Positions 1 to 12,680 of a stretch of DNA of 64,000 bases are shown one piece after another. The DNA lies in contig JANATG010000001.1 in the NCBI GenBank assembly GCA_029449235.1, forward strand, positions 2,542,001 through 2,606,000. The letters run 5' to 3'. This DNA is from Linnemannia schmuckeri (lineage: Eukaryota; Mortierellomycota; Mortierellomycetes; Mortierellales; Mortierellaceae). The translations under genes and the position numbers were made by a program. Positions within the stretch are counted from its first letter, which is position 1. Each line of letters begins with the position of its first letter. The notes below the pieces were generated by a model. It worked only from the letters and a program-made list of their open reading frames with translations. It searched no databases and was not told the DNA's origin.

Positions 1-1545
1 GAATTTGTGGACGAGGCTACGCCTGTCACGAACTCCTTTGCCAAGAAGGTCTTCGTCTCCAACAACCTCCGCCAGCTGGTCGAGAAGAGTAATGGCACGT
101 ATGATGAGGAGGCTCAAAAGATTACTCTGAGTCTTGTTTCATCTTCAGACTCGAGGCAGTTCTTTGAAAAGCTGGTCAAGGATGCCAAGAAGACAAAGGA
201 GCTGGACGTTACGCTCGACTATAATTTTAATGCAGCCGACAGCGAAAATCTGGTCAACAGGGTCTACAAGACCGATGTCGCCTTCTTGCGCCTTGACCTC
301 AAAGGAACCTGGGAGGAGCAACCCGAACAGATTAGAAAGGGCGACAATCCAAAGTACTACAAGCTCCATACGCTGTTGTGGAACAAGAAACTCAAGGGCC
401 TCATCCTCGAAAATGCGACTTATTTCGGACTGCGGACCAATTTCCCGCCCATAAACATGCTTTATTCCAATCTGCGTCTGCTCCATTTTCTGATCAAGAT
501 CGAGTCGTCGAGTGAGTCCCAGTTGTGTGCACTGCTCATTGCCTGTCCCAATCTCTATGACCTGAGGCTTGGTAATTTCCAGACCCCGGGCGAGACGCAC
601 CTAAAGATGGAGCTTGTCATTGGCAAGCTAAAAAAGCTCAGGACCCTTCACATCTACAACACCACCTACAGCTCGATAATCTCTGCAAAAGACAAGGCTA
701 ACCCTCGCTGGAAAACCATCCCACAGAGCGACAAACCTATCAAGAATATTGTTCGTACTGGTTGTGGTGTCAACCAACCACAGCTCCAAGAGGTCATCGG
801 ACGGTCAGCCGGCATAATCGAGGTCCTGATGCTCCAGTACCCTAAGATCCCAAGCGAACCTCTCGAGTTGCGTCCCTCAGCCTCCATTGGTCAACCTTAC
901 TTCAAGTTGACTCATCTCGATCTCCAAGTTGTTCTGTCGACCAAATCTCTATCTAGATTACGCCAGACTTTGCCACAGCTGAGTCTCACTCATCTGGGAG
1001 TCAACAGCCACTCCAAGGAACTCCTCCAGTATGTCAAATTCGAAACCCTCAAGTCGATCAGCCTGACAGACTTGAGCGAGGCAGACCTTAGGCGCTTCAG
1101 AAGCGAGTCACTCATGAACTTTAAATCTTGGAAACTCAAGACCATCCGCCTCCACAACATCCACAATATCCAGGCTCTCCGGATCCTCCTGTCACGCCCT
1201 ATGCGCCGCATCTTTTTGAGCCAGCCCTCCCTCGAGTCCCTGAGGATGACGCTTGGCAATCTTGATTTTTCTGAACTCGAGGTCCTGTCGATCCGGTCCT
1301 TCGAGTATGACTGGGTCACTGAAGCGATCCTTGCGAACAAAGCTGCGAAATTCAACAACCGCATGAAAGTTGAATTGTGTGTACCTGCTCGCGAGGCTAT
1401 GAGTGACATCTATGACGAAAATGTTCGACCCTTGGTGGGTTCCAAGCTAAGACTTGCACGTGGGCGTGTCGAAATCCTGTCAGTCTTTCTCCAACAAGAG
1501 CGATACATCCAGGCGATACTTCCTGCCTACTCTCTTGCCAAATAA
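1..1545 (+). CDS. Large leucine-rich-repeat protein, C-terminal part (5' end outside window)
   Basis: The frame is open from base 1 and ends at a TAA, giving 514 residues without a start; a GTG at base 7 is not a credible start. The protein has degenerate leucine-rich repeats (spaced L..L..L..N motifs such as LKGLILENATYFGLRTNF and LRTLHIYN) and no catalytic motif. It shares the order of its first repeats with the broken genes at 38.0-39.3 kb and 29.7-29.9 kb: FGLRTNFPPINMLYSNLRLL here against IGLRTSSLPINHGPTNLQSL there. Those copies have, upstream, a GHVKWVCLHHYYQVYRG block that would lie outside this window. Near the C-terminus the segment TEAILANKAAKFNNRMK is also found in the 38 kb copy. 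No stop or frameshift interrupts it, so it is probably functional. The role is unknown; LRR proteins usually bind other proteins. Confidence 0.7.
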   Translation, partial: EFVDEATPVTNSFAKKVFVSNNLRQLVEKSNGTYDEEAQKITLSLVSSSDSRQFFEKLVKDAKKTKELDVTLDYNFNAADSENLVNRVYKTDVAFLRLDLKGTWEEQPEQIRKGDNPKYYKLHTLLWNKKLKGLILENATYFGLRTNFPPINMLYSNLRLLHFLIKIESSSESQLCALLIACPNLYDLRLGNFQTPGETHLKMELVIGKLKKLRTLHIYNTTYSSIISAKDKANPRWKTIPQSDKPIKNIVRTGCGVNQPQLQEVIGRSAGIIEVLMLQYPKIPSEPLELRPSASIGQPYFKLTHLDLQVVLSTKSLSRLRQTLPQLSLTHLGVNSHSKELLQYVKFETLKSISLTDLSEADLRRFRSESLMNFKSWKLKTIRLHNIHNIQALRILLSRPMRRIFLSQPSLESLRMTLGNLDFSELEVLSIRSFEYDWVTEAILANKAAKFNNRMKVELCVPAREAMSDIYDENVRPLVGSKLRLARGRVEILSVFLQQERYIQAILPAYSLAK

Positions 1546-3481
1546 TTGCAACACACATTTACGCTTTTTTGAGACATCTTTTTTCAAGCACCTTGCCAAT
1601 CGATTTTAAATAGTTTGAATGATCGCACATCTTTATTTATCTTCAAGCTACTATCCTGGATAATAAACCATCGCAAAAAGCCCTAAACAAGCAAGAAAAA
1701 GAGTCCTACAGAGTCGAGCCTTATGATACTGGCAATTCAAGGCGGGGAAGGGAAAAAGCGGAAATAATGGTGGATATGAGCACCCTAAGTAGTCTTTGTC
1801 TTTTTCCCCTCTTGTCAAGGTAGGATGCTGTAGTGGCTTTTTCTGTACTTTCAGTACACGATTTCCAATACTGTTTGGCGACGCTGCCAGAGATTCTTCC
1901 AATCCTACCAATAACGACTCCTTCTATCTCATATTATTCCTGAGTGTTCCCAGAGCTTCCTGTCGTTATGCACTACAAGTGCTCCTTTTCACATCCTTAA
2001 AAGTCATGCGCCTTGTCACTCAGCATTGATATTGATGTTACCAGGTTGCCACGGTTGCCGAGTAAAAAATATGGCGTCTGGCACCCTCAAGATAGTACCA
2101 AAGGAGAGCCCTGGCAGGCATATATCCATCACAACTACCCCTATCCCATTCGCATTCTTGTGGGCTGAGCATTTCACGATTATGTCAGGCCTGAACGTGT
2201 TCGTTCGTTTTTGCCCAAAATCACCTAATATAGAAGGTGTTCGTTCTGTTTACTTGACATTTCTGGAAAGTGTTCGTTATGGCACATATACATTACAGGA
2301 AGTTGTTCGATGAAAGAAATTCCGCGAACAATTCTTTTAATGGGAATCGAACAGGCACTTCTTTTCAGGAACAGGTTCGATTGTGCCTTTTATAAATATT
2401 TTATTTCACTTTTGCACATCCTTTTCACTGGTCTACTGATATTTATAAGCCCACATGGTTGCAACTTTGACGCGAATATAACGAAAAAGGGCACGTGATG
2501 ACGCCAGTCTAGAGTCTGTTTCATCTGCACGCGCCTGGGTGAAAGTGGATCACGGCAAACGACTTTCATTCTCGCGTGCACAATAATCAAGACGAGTTAG
2601 TGGTTAACGAAGTTTTTTTTCCTTCCGCACTTTCGATCAAATGAACACCCTTCGCCCATATCTATGCCTCCTTTTTTTTTTTTTTTTTTTTATTTCTTTG
2701 CTAAACCCTTACTATTTGCCTAATGGGAAAAAAAAATGCAGTGAAAATAAAAAATCAACATGAACAGCACCTCGGTCAGCTGCAACTTGATGGCTGATCC
2801 ACAGGACGGTGATAAGGCTGTCAACCATGACAACTTGGATGGCTTTAATTTAGTGACTACTGGTAGTATGTCGAATAAGGAACAACAGTCCAAGACTTGC
2901 CATTTGGTTCATGCTTGCGCGATGTGATGGCATGTGTAAGCCACTGGTCTATTCGAGACAAATGACGCTCTTTACTAACATAATTGGCGGAGACGGATTT
3001 ATTTTGTAGTTGCTGCCTGCCATGATTCTGCGTGGTGAAGGATACGCCCATATGCACGTGTTCTACCCCCCCCCCCCCAAAAAAAAAAAAAAAAAAAAAA
3101 AAAAATGAAAAATGGCCGATTGACAAAAAAAAAAGAATAAGAGTAACACTTGTCAGTCTTATTCACGTTCGCTTTTTCCCTATTTTCCACAGATAGCATT
3201 AATCAACGCACCTTACCTTTTGAGCTTGCGGATAAAATTTTCTTGATGTTGTGAAAATACTGTTTTAGCAGCCCAGCCAGCGATGAAAACTTTGATGTGA
3301 CTGAAATACTTGGAGCAATGGAAGAATCGGCGGCGATAATAGGACTTGTCGAAACTTGCACTATGGGTGCCGATAGGATTGGGGGCCCGCGGTGGTTCCA
3401 GTATACATCGAGCTTAACACTCGTTTGGGCAAAAACGGGGTGGAGTGCTTTCAGAGGCATTGAGGTAGATCCGGATATAGC
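1546..3481. other. Intergenic region without a supported gene
   Basis: AT-rich DNA with many stops in all frames. It contains a T20 run at 2672-2691, a C13-A27 double homopolymer at 3066-3105, and a cluster of four GAAnnnTGTTCG-like motifs between 2194 and 2309. An open stretch on the minus strand at 3203-3460 lies in the same frame as the small ORF ending at 3482, separated by a TAA, but I do not recognise it. Confidence 0.6.
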
Positions 3482-3637
3482 TTAAAATGGGAGGGCGCTA
3501 AGATATTTAGTCCCACGAGCGCGCGATAACTTCTGAGCTAGTGGGTGACAGATCCGAGGCGAAGCATGGGAATCTTTGTGTGACTGCTGTTGCTGCTGGT
3601 TTGATGTGTCCTCGGACTCGATGGTGATGTTGCTCAT
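3482..3637 (-). CDS. Possible small ORF of 51 residues, unrecognised
   Basis: The ATG at 3637 opens a 51-residue frame (starts MSNITIESEDTSN, then a short Gln run). Support is contextual only: about 460 bases upstream on this strand is a TATAAAAG-like box (around 4100), followed by a pyrimidine-rich leader like those of the other genes here. A competing frame from an ATG at 3864 gives 76 residues with a hydrophobic N-terminus and ends at 3634, so either could be the true product. After the TAA the same frame stays open to 3203, which could mean an unseen intron or a broken gene. I recognise no family. Confidence 0.2.
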   Translation of the reverse strand: MSNITIESEDTSNQQQQQSHKDSHASPRICHPLAQKLSRARGTKYLSALPF

Positions 3638-5019
3638 GTCCTGGAAAAGGTGGCTTTTGCGCGAGTTGAGAAGGCATAGGCCTGGTTGCGGAGAATGGCA
3701 GGGTTTCCCAAGAGTACTGTCTGATTGAGAGTGAAGTTGTCGTTGTGAGTGGGCACGCATTTTACGGGAGCACAGATTGTCTGTGATGCGTCTGTGTTGT
3801 TGTTGCGTCGCCGTGCTGAGGTGTAAGGACAAAGTGCAAAGATGTAGGAGAACAGAAGAATCAAAGGTAGACAAGCGAAGAGACGAAGAAGAGGTGTAAG
3901 AAAGAAGGGTATAGGCTTCTACTGTCTGTGTGTTCGTTGTCGAGTGAAAGAGAGTGTTGAGTGTGTCGTTACAGTCGTGAGTAACGAAGTGAGGTATCGT
4001 GTATGTATGAAGGAAGGGGAGGGAAGTTGATGATGTGTGTGGAGAAGGGTGGCGAAATGGAGAAGTGAGTGGCCAAAGGCAAAGAAAAAAAGACGTGCAT
4101 CTTTTATATCGAGTCGAGTGGGAAAATGGCCTTTGTTTTTCCCTTATACCAAAAGTAAATAGCTTCAACTTACTGATCAAAACGGGTCTCAGGTAGACAA
4201 ACGGAGAGAAGCTTGTCTAATATTAAAGATCTCTCTTTTTTGTGACCGTGACATCCTCAGCGCAAAGCAGGGGAGAACAAAAGGGCATAAATGTACACTC
4301 TTGTTGACTGCGTACTCTCTACTTTGTTCGTCCACCTTGAAACAAAAAATAATGCGCTTATATCCATTTCTGGATCGAGAACCAGTCATAGACCTTGGCT
4401 TTCCTTGCCCTCAATCCCAAAAAAAGGCAGGAAGGTAAATATAGAAAAACGCATTAAACAACGCCAGTAGGATGACCATTCACCATATTAAGAAAGCGAT
4501 GGTCAAGGGCCGCTTCTTCATAGAAGCATCAGGTTTTGACCACAAAAACCAAAAACATATATCATCGGCATCACAAAACTCCCTTACACATCAAACTGTG
4601 TTGCGATCTTTTTTTTATCTGTCATAGATATGATCTATTGGCAACAGTAAGCGGACTATCAAAAGCCACAGTAACGACAGCCAAAACGAGGTTTGCGCAC
4701 GCGAAAAAGGTTGTTTGCAGCTCGGGTAAGTAGCACCTTTATTAAGAACTGTAAATGAACAACTGCAGGCATCCAATCAATGCATTATTCATTCCTCCCT
4801 TTTTCGTAAGCGTGCATTTCCTAACCCCACGAACAACACCGTGCAGACAAACAACGCCTACTTTGAGCTCGAAAAATAGATTCCCTGTAACGTACAGCTA
4901 CACCAACATTTCGCGCCATGCCGCGCTAGAACCAATCAAAACATCAAATAAAAATACAAGGCTGTTATTCCCAAAAACGAAAATGAGAGACATCTAAGAA
5001 ATGCTAATGCCAGAAATTT
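3638..5019. other. Intergenic region and 3' flank of the kelch gene
   Basis: Pyrimidine/purine-skewed leader-like sequence up to about 4100, then AT-rich DNA with no frame that looks like a protein. The last few hundred bases are the downstream flank of the minus-strand kelch gene. Confidence 0.5.
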
Positions 5020-8000
5020 CTAATGCTGCCTTCTCGAGTTCTCAATCTCGTCAATCATCTGCTCATACTCCTTCAACCGCGAGGGACTTCTGTCGTTCGA
5101 AGAACGCGTTTCAACAACTCCATTTCCCTTCAGCCCTCCCTTCACACTGTTGCCAGGACCAGCGGGGGCCGCGCGTTGCTGAAGGTGGGCGAGGTAGCTG
5201 ATACCATCGCTGTCCTCATCCTCGCTGTCGTCATCGTTGTTGTACATATACTGTTGATGGTTGCCGTTGGTGTTGCCGTTGACATGTCCGTTACTGTGTC
5301 CGTTCACACCGCCGTTGCCATAATAGTTGCCTTGAAACGCCTGCTGTTGCGTCTGCTGCTTCTGGGCCTGCTGAGGTTGTTGATGACGAAGTGGCGACGA
5401 CCTGACACCATCCGACCCGGACTGGTTCATTCCACCGGGGGTGTTCTTGTTCCAAGGCACCTTCAACATCTCGAGCTCACGTGTAATCGAGTCCACAGAG
5501 TCGCGGTAAGATCTCGAGTTGACATCTTCTTCCTCCTCCATGATGCTGTGGCCCTGCATATACCCGCCGTTGGGCTGTTGCTGTTGAGGTTGTTGGAGAC
5601 CGCCATAGGCGTAAACATCATCGTCTTCCTCCTGCTGCTGTTGTTGTTGCTGCTGGTACTGCTGTTGACGGGACTGAGTCTGTTGACGCGAGTTGCTGCG
5701 AGTGTTATTGTACTGGCTGGGGCTGGCTCTCTGATTGACAGCAGTGGCGCCGGCTCCGTTCTTGTTGATCTGAAGGCCAGAGGGCGAGTGACCATTGGCA
5801 CTGGTGCGACCGCCGAGGTGAGGGCTACCGCTACCACTTCCGTTATGTGGGCTACCGCCACCGCCGTTGCGACCGTTCGACGCGACAGATCCGTTGTTCT
5901 TGAGACGCTGGGCATGAGGCGACGTTGCCGAGGGGGACGATGACGAGGCCACAGGGAACTGATGGTGGTTCAGTTGTTGGTGAATGCCCGCAAAGTTGAT
6001 TGAGCTGATGGGCGAAGCGGGCTGAGAAGGGTCCGTCAAGTGGTTCTGCATATCTTCCAACAACAGTGTCACCTTCTTCTCCGAATCCTGTAGTCGAGCC
6101 TCCAAAACCGAGTTGTCTCCCTCCAAGATCTGAATTGCCTCCTGAGCCTTCTTCAGCTGCTGCTCCAGACCGTGGCATTGACGTTCCAGCGAGGCGACAA
6201 GTTCGGCGTTGGCGGTCGAGTGGTTGTTAGACGAGGCAGCAGCGGCGGCGGCGGCCTGGGCTTGATGGACCTCATTGACAAGACGTTCAATGTCAGACTT
6301 GAGTGACATCTCCTGGTTGTTGGCATGGATTTTAAACTTTTCCGCCTGGGACTGCATTGACTCAATCTCCTCCGAGATGGCCTCGTTCAAGGTCTCAAGC
6401 TCTTCCATCCTTTCCGTCATCGACAAGACCTTCTGCGTGAGCTCAGTCGAGTGCATCTCCGACTCCATCAAACGGTTTTGCAACTCACCAACCTGGCTCG
6501 CTAACTTGCGGCTCTCCTCGGCAGCATGTCCGTTCCGGGTGGATGCCATCTCGCCACAGCGGGCATGAGTCTCCTGGAGAGCCTTCAACTGAGATTCAGC
6601 CGAGTCCTTCTCCTGCATAGTCGTAGCAAGATCATTCTTTATCTTGCGGAGCAAAATTCCAGTCTTCTCCGAGTGCTGAACAGTCGCCTGACGCTGAGCC
6701 TCAAAGGCCTCAAGCTGCTGAGTGAAATGATCCTGAGTCTCCTCCAACTCCTTCTCTAGAGCTCGGACACGTCCCTCAGACTCGCGGACCTTACGCTCCA
6801 TGGTCGCCGCATAGTCTCCCGAGCCACGAGCCGCAGCCTGTTGCATCACATCCTCTGCCATGATACCCTTCTCGCGCATCACGTCCTTCAGCAAACCCAG
6901 CTGGACCTCATTGTTCTCGAGCTCCTTGACCTTGGTCTCCAGATCCTGCTCAACCTTGGTCAGCTCGTTCCTCAACAGAGAACTGCCTTCCCGTTCATCC
7001 GCCAGCATCTTTTGCAATGCCAGACTCTCAGCCCTGGCCTTCAAAGAACTCTGCTCAAGTTGCGACAACTCGATCATGGCCTCGGCCAGAGCAGCCGCGG
7101 ATTTGGAAGCTGCCGCCTGCGAGCTCTTATGCAACGACTTCAGCGAGCTAAGCTCGTGTTCCAGTTCCGAGACCTTGGAAACCGTGCTCAGGATGGCGAT
7201 GCTGTCATGCTTTCGCTCAGGAGACTGTGGAGGCTGACCACGAGGATGGAAAGCGCCGAGCCCATCCTCAACCAGCTTGCGAAGTGTCACAACCTCATCC
7301 TTAGAAATCTGCCATCTTCCTTCAAGCTCTTCGACCTTGCTCTGCAAACGCTCCGTCTCATTCTTGGAACGCGTTAGCTCGCTCGCCATCTCTGATCGAA
7401 GGCTTTCAAGTCTCTCCAGTTTCTCCGACGAGTCATCACAGATCGTCTCTGCACGAACAGCCCTCTCGTTCGCCGCTGCGTAAGCCATCTGTGTTCGGTG
7501 AAGTGCCGATTGGAGTTCCTCAACCTGCTGCTTGAGATCCGTAATCTTCTCCAGCATCCCCGACGACTGCGATTGGTGTCCCGAGAATCCAGCCTGGCTC
7601 TCTGCAAGTTGTGCAGCATAGTCCCGAGACTCTGCCTCAGCCGCTGCAGCACGACTGTGCAACGACGCCAACTCGGCCAACGCACGTGTATGAGCTGCCT
7701 GTGCTTGCTCTGCCAAAATGGTTGATCCATTGGAGCGCTCCTCAGCTGCATGACGAGTCATTCTCTCCTGTTGAAGGCTTTCCTGAGTTTTGGCGTATTG
7801 AGACTCAACCGTTTCGAGCTCAGCGAGGGCGAGCGTGAGACGCTTTTCCAGATCTGCCGCGCGTTCCATTTCGACCTTAGCCAAAGTACCTGGGTCCTGG
7901 CGAGCGTTCGAAAGTGCCGACAGCTTGGCCTTCAGGTAGGCAGCTTCCTGAAGAGCCCCCGTCCTGACACGCTCTGCTTCCTTAATCTTGAACGAAGCCG

Positions 8001-11000
8001 TCTGAGCCTGTGTAGCAATCGACATCTAATTTTTTTTTATACAAAAAACAGTAATATAATCAGTTTCACAAAAATTTGACATGCAACATGCAAAAACAAT
8101 ATGAAAAATACTCGTATCTTGAAAGTTACCTTGGCGTGCCTGAGATCTTCCTTGACCTTGACCAGTGCACGAGTAATCATGAGCTGATGCCCCTGCAGTT
8201 GCTGGTTTTCCAGGTCCTTTTCAAGATCCGCCATCGACAACCGCTTGTTGTTCATATGAACTGCCTGGTCACTGCATCCAGCAGCGCTACTTCCATTCTG
8301 ACGTGCCAGAATAACTTCAGCAACCAGCCAATTCTCGCGTCTCTTCATTCTTGCTAGCTCGTCGTCCCGATCCCGCATTTGTTGAAGCAAGCGCTCATTG
8401 GCATCACGCGCCGACTCAGCCTGCGACTCCAACTGCTTGACACGGGCAATATCCGTAGGAGACATGGCACCGGCGGCATCGGAGGATGGTCCAGTAGCTG
8501 GGGGTGATGTGGGTGTAGTCCGAGCATAGGCACGCGCAGGTGCAGGTGAAGGCGCCCGGTTGGATGTTGTTGGAGGAAGCGCCTGAGGTGGAGGTGGAGG
8601 CATTGCTCCAGTCTTCTTCTCCGCCCCTGGTGGCAAAATTATCTGAGCCGAGACCGGTGGAGAGGGAGTGTTGGGTGGAGGTGGGAGTTGACGAATGCCA
8701 GGCGGTGGGAGCAATGGCGACACTCCTGCTGAAGGCGCACTGTTGGCTCCTGGTGGCGGTGGGATGTATGGTTCTGATGTTCCTCCTCCTTGCTGCCTCA
8801 ATTTACTGGCAGGGGCTGATGCAACAGCGTCCATTGCATAAGGGTTCATATCATCCTGACCTGTTGTAGCAGCGGGTGCAATACCGTTCATGGTCCGGCG
8901 ATCTGTGCGTGTGAGAGCTGGGTTTGTCTCGCCACCAGAGTTCATAGGGCTATCAGAAGGATCATTCAAGACACGGAGAGGCGAAGAGTTAGCTCCAGAT
9001 GTAGCAACTGCAGGAGGAGGGGTGTTGGGAAGCTGATGCTGCTGCATATTGCGGTTCACATTCTGGGTGCTAACGGGGTTTGCCATGCCAATAACAACTG
9101 CACTACCATACCCTGCCGTCAAATCCTCCTTGAGAGTCTGTCGACGGGCGGCGATCGACAGTCCTTCCTCCTGGTAGTCCTGGCTGTTCTGAAATCCACT
9201 GCTAGCCCCACGAGCAGGAGCAGGAGGTGTGCCCATTGTCAAAGGTCGCTGTCCGAGTTGTGGGTTCATCAATTGACTGGTTTGCTGAGAGACCGACAAG
9301 TTGCTGCTGTTGTTGTTGCTGTTAGGAGGAGGCTTGCCAAAAGTTGCGGGTGACGCTGGTCGTTGAGTCAAGGGGCGATCAGGTCGAGCAGGTCTATCAG
9401 GCCGTTCAGGCCGTCCAGGTGCAGGAGGCTGTCCAGAGTTACGATCCGATTCCGATTCCATTGCACTGTCTCCTTGAAACTGCTGTTGTTGTTGCTGATT
9501 CATGCCATCGTTCGACCGGTTAGGCACGAGTTTTGCGGACGAAACTTGGCGAGGCGCTGCCGCTGGAGGAGAGTCAGAGAAGCGAATGTTGGCTATGAGG
9601 GTGCAAGAAAAAAGAATAGTAAAAAATTTGTATAAGCGTCTACCAAGCTGATTCTGCATGTCAATAGTCTCCTGAGACTGGGAAGTGACTACTTACGGAT
9701 CTCGAGGTAGTAAATGTAAGTGGGATCCTCCATGTTGCTTTGCTCCGACTCGCCTCCAATGATAAAGAGCTTATCCTTGACTGTACACATGGTATGCCCA
9801 CTCCTTGGACTGGGCGCAGGTCCAACATTCTGGAAAAGATACCAGCGGCGTTCTAAACACAATTGAGGAGAAGCAAGGGGGGGGGGGGGGAGGGTTAAAG
9901 GTGACAGTAAAAGACGAAAACAGGACGGCCAATGCAGTTGTACGCAGGGAGAGGAAGAAGCCCCTCTGCTCCATGTTTCACACATACCATGTATCCTGAA
10001 GGCATATGCATCATTGAGGTCCGATCCGTCAGGGCTGCTTCCTCCAAAGATGTAGAGTACACCTTCAACAATTGTGCAGGAATGACCATGGCGTCCTGTT
10101 GGCAAGTATCCAGATGCTGGGATGGGGGTCCATGTCAAAGCACGGGTATCAAAGCACCAGATGTCGTTGTAAAAGTAGTCCGCATCTGCTCCTCCAAAGA
10201 TATAAATCTTGCCGTCATAGACAGCTGCGCTGTGACCGGAACGGGCTGGAGGGGATTCTGTCTGTGCCTCAATGACCTCCCACCTCGGGTTTTGAGTAAC
10301 TAAGATAGACGACACACAAAAAGGGGGTTAGTGTCGCGTTTCGAACAGGCAAGTCGCAATACATGTCTAAAGGGAGAAGGACAAAAGTGGTCATGGGGAT
10401 CTGCGTTTGGTTGGGGGGTGTGGAACGAACCAAGCATAGGAGGCGATGGAAAGTAAAAAAGAAGGTAAGGAAAGAGGGAGGGGCAACTTACTAGTCTTCA
10501 TGTCCATGGCGACAATGTCCCCAAGGTAGTAGTTGTCGACCTGACCTCCAAAAATGTACATTGTTGATCCGACGTTGCATCCGGAATGAGAGTGGCGAGG
10601 GGTAGGCAATTGTCCTTGGATCGGTGGTCGATTCCACTCTTTCCTGATGGTATGGTAAACGTGTAGGGTATCGTCGCATTGTCCTGTGGTAGGGTCCCAA
10701 CCGCCAAAGACTAGGTGAGATGAGGGATAGTAGCATGATCAATAAAATGAATCGATTGTTATTAATGAAAAACACATGGTAATGAAGACTGCATGCAAGT
10801 GGGCCTCGGATCCATGGACATAAAGCATGAAATGAAATGAAGAAAGTAATAGAGGGGGTGTAAACCACATTAGAGGGGAGAGAATGACTTACAGATAATG
10901 TATTGACCAATGTTGACAGCGGTATGACCGCTCTTTGGTATAGGGGGTTCTGCCCCTGCGGGATTGATTAACTGGCATTGCAGCGACACTAAAACACAAG

Positions 11001-12366
11001 AGAAGAAAAAAAAAAATAAAGAGCATTAGATGTCGGCCGTTAGGTTATTATTAGCAATAGGTAATGAAAGTGCGCAAAGAAAAAAAAACAAAGTTGAATC
11101 ATGAATGGGGGAAAGGGGGAGGAATGGAAGGTAGACAGGGGAAGTGAAATGCAGACTAGGGACCCAGGCATGGTTGTTTGCAGTGAGAGCCCGTCCTGAC
11201 TAGCAATTGAACTCTTTAGTGCTGGACCTGGATTAATGGTTCTGTAATGAGTCCACATAGGATTTATATCGCAATCTTTGTTCGTTTGGGGGATGCAAGA
11301 GCAGAGCAGCAGACAAGAGGGAAAGTCGGAAGTGCGATTGGACAGGGGTATTTGTGTCGAAAAAAAGAAGTGGAGATCCAACAAGAGCAATTCCTTTGTT
11401 CGTTATATGAACTGTGAGCCATTAACTCTAGTCCACACTAAGGACAATAAACGAGAGCAGAGCGTTCATGGAGGTGTCTCTGTGTGTTTGTTCTTGTTCC
11501 TGACCTTGGTCTTTGTTCCTGATCTGCATTTTCCTGATTTGTGTCTCAGTGCTGTGATCGATCGCACAAGCCCATAACAATTGTACGACAATAATAAAAA
11601 GATGAAATACAAAGAATCAATTCCACAATAGGGAGGAAGACAAACACCTACCAGAGTCAATGACATAGAGGTCTCCCTTAGGGACTCCGAATTGGCAGCC
11701 ACCATAAAGAAAGATATCTGTTCCTGTGGGCGTACTTGAACTCGTGTGCTGAAACCGCGGAAAGGGGTTCGATCCAAGGATGCGACGTTGCGTCCAAAAC
11801 AATTGAGGAGTTGGAGGAGCTGCTGCTACTCCTGCTCCTGCACTCCCCGGTGCACCCGGTGCACCCGGTGCTGGAGGCAAACCCTGTTGCTGTTGTTGCT
11901 GTTGCTGTAATGCTGGTGATTGTGGTGGTGGCTGTTGGTGTGAGAGAACGGGTGATGGTTGTTGTTGCTGCTGTTGTTGAAGATGCTGGTGAATACTGTG
12001 GCCATTGGTCTGAGGAAACGTCGGGCTCATAGGTCCTCCTCCACCTCCCTGCCCTCCTCCATTCATACCGTTCATAGGACGACTAGTAGGTGGAGCAGGA
12101 GGAGGCTGCTGATATCCCTGCGACTGGTTCCCATTGTTGTTGTCGTTATAGCCGAATTGGCCGAGGTTGGTATTACTGCCGTTATTACTAGGGTATCCAC
12201 CGTTCTGCTGTGCGTTATTGGTGTTGGAAGGCGGCGGGTTGTTGAGACCGAGGCCGTTGGGGGGTGGGGCGGGTCGTTGCTTGCCAGTGGAGCTATTACT
12301 GTTATTGACGTTGTTGGCATTATTGTTGGGGTCTTCCTTTTTCTTTTTGGTGAACAGACCGGCCAT
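5020..12366 (-). CDS. Kelch-repeat plus coiled-coil protein, Tea1/Tea3-like cell-end marker
   Basis: Seven exons (minus strand): 12366-11652, 10988-10893, 10710-10492, 10299-9988, 9852-9697, 9592-8130, 8025-5020. All introns have GT..AG borders and the summed length is 5,967 nt, giving 1,988 residues. Residues 1 to about 200 are low-complexity (Asn, Pro, Gln). About 200-500 hold six kelch blades with the usual FGG and RxGHS/T signatures (RHSHSGCNVG, ARSGHSAAVY, GRHGHSCTIV, PRSGHTMCTV). About 500-880 is Pro-rich and disordered; about 890-1650 is a long heptad coiled coil; the rest is a Gln/Asn/Ser-rich tail. Blade order and spacing resemble Schizosaccharomyces Tea1, which is delivered on microtubules to cell tips to set polarity, so a hyphal-tip role is inferred. 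It is much longer than Tea1 (about 1,150 residues), mainly through disordered inserts. The first intron (663 nt) is unusually long and could hide an alternative exon. Confidence 0.9.
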
Positions 12367-12654
12367 GGTGATGTATTAGGTACGAGGTAGAAGGAGAAAA
12401 AGGTGATGCAAAGTGAAAAAGAGATGCGTATGCTAGGAAAGGAAAAAGTAAATGCCAAGGAGTAAATGACAGAAAGGGAAGGGGCGTAGGGAGCGCTCTT
12501 TTAGGGCAACTTTTTTTTTTCTTCCTTTGGAGCGGAATACAGAATAGCAGTGATGCTGGTGGTGGTGGCAAAAAGGATGAGAGGAATGGAATGGGAGGAT
12601 GGGGAGGAAGTAGTGTCTGGACAAGGAAGGGGCACGTGAAGTGAGTAAGTGAAT

Positions 12655-12680
12655 GAGTGAGTGAGTGAGTGAGTGAGTGA
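12655..12680. repeat. (GAGT)n microsatellite in the kelch-gene upstream region
   Basis: Uninterrupted GAGT units starting about 290 bases upstream of the kelch start codon, followed by a TG/TATG-rich stretch at about 12,905-12,950. Both lie in the likely leader or promoter. Confidence 0.8.

Noticed and set aside
2340..2390. Pseudoknot-like RNA (AATCGAAC/GTTCGATT with GGCAC/GTGCC)
   Set aside because: Short stems in AT-rich DNA with no transcript evidence; better seen as part of the motif cluster.
3482..4180. Full 232-codon minus-strand frame
   Set aside because: The upstream part is Ser/Thr/His-rich leader-type translation; only the last 51 codons were kept, with low confidence.
5023..5943. 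306-codon plus-strand frame of Val and Leu runs
   Set aside because: Antisense of the Gln/Asn-rich tail of the kelch protein.
9644..9653. 10-nt micro-exon in the kelch gene (AATCAGCTTG)
   Set aside because: Including it shifts the next exon into a stop; direct joining of 9697 to 9592 keeps the frame.
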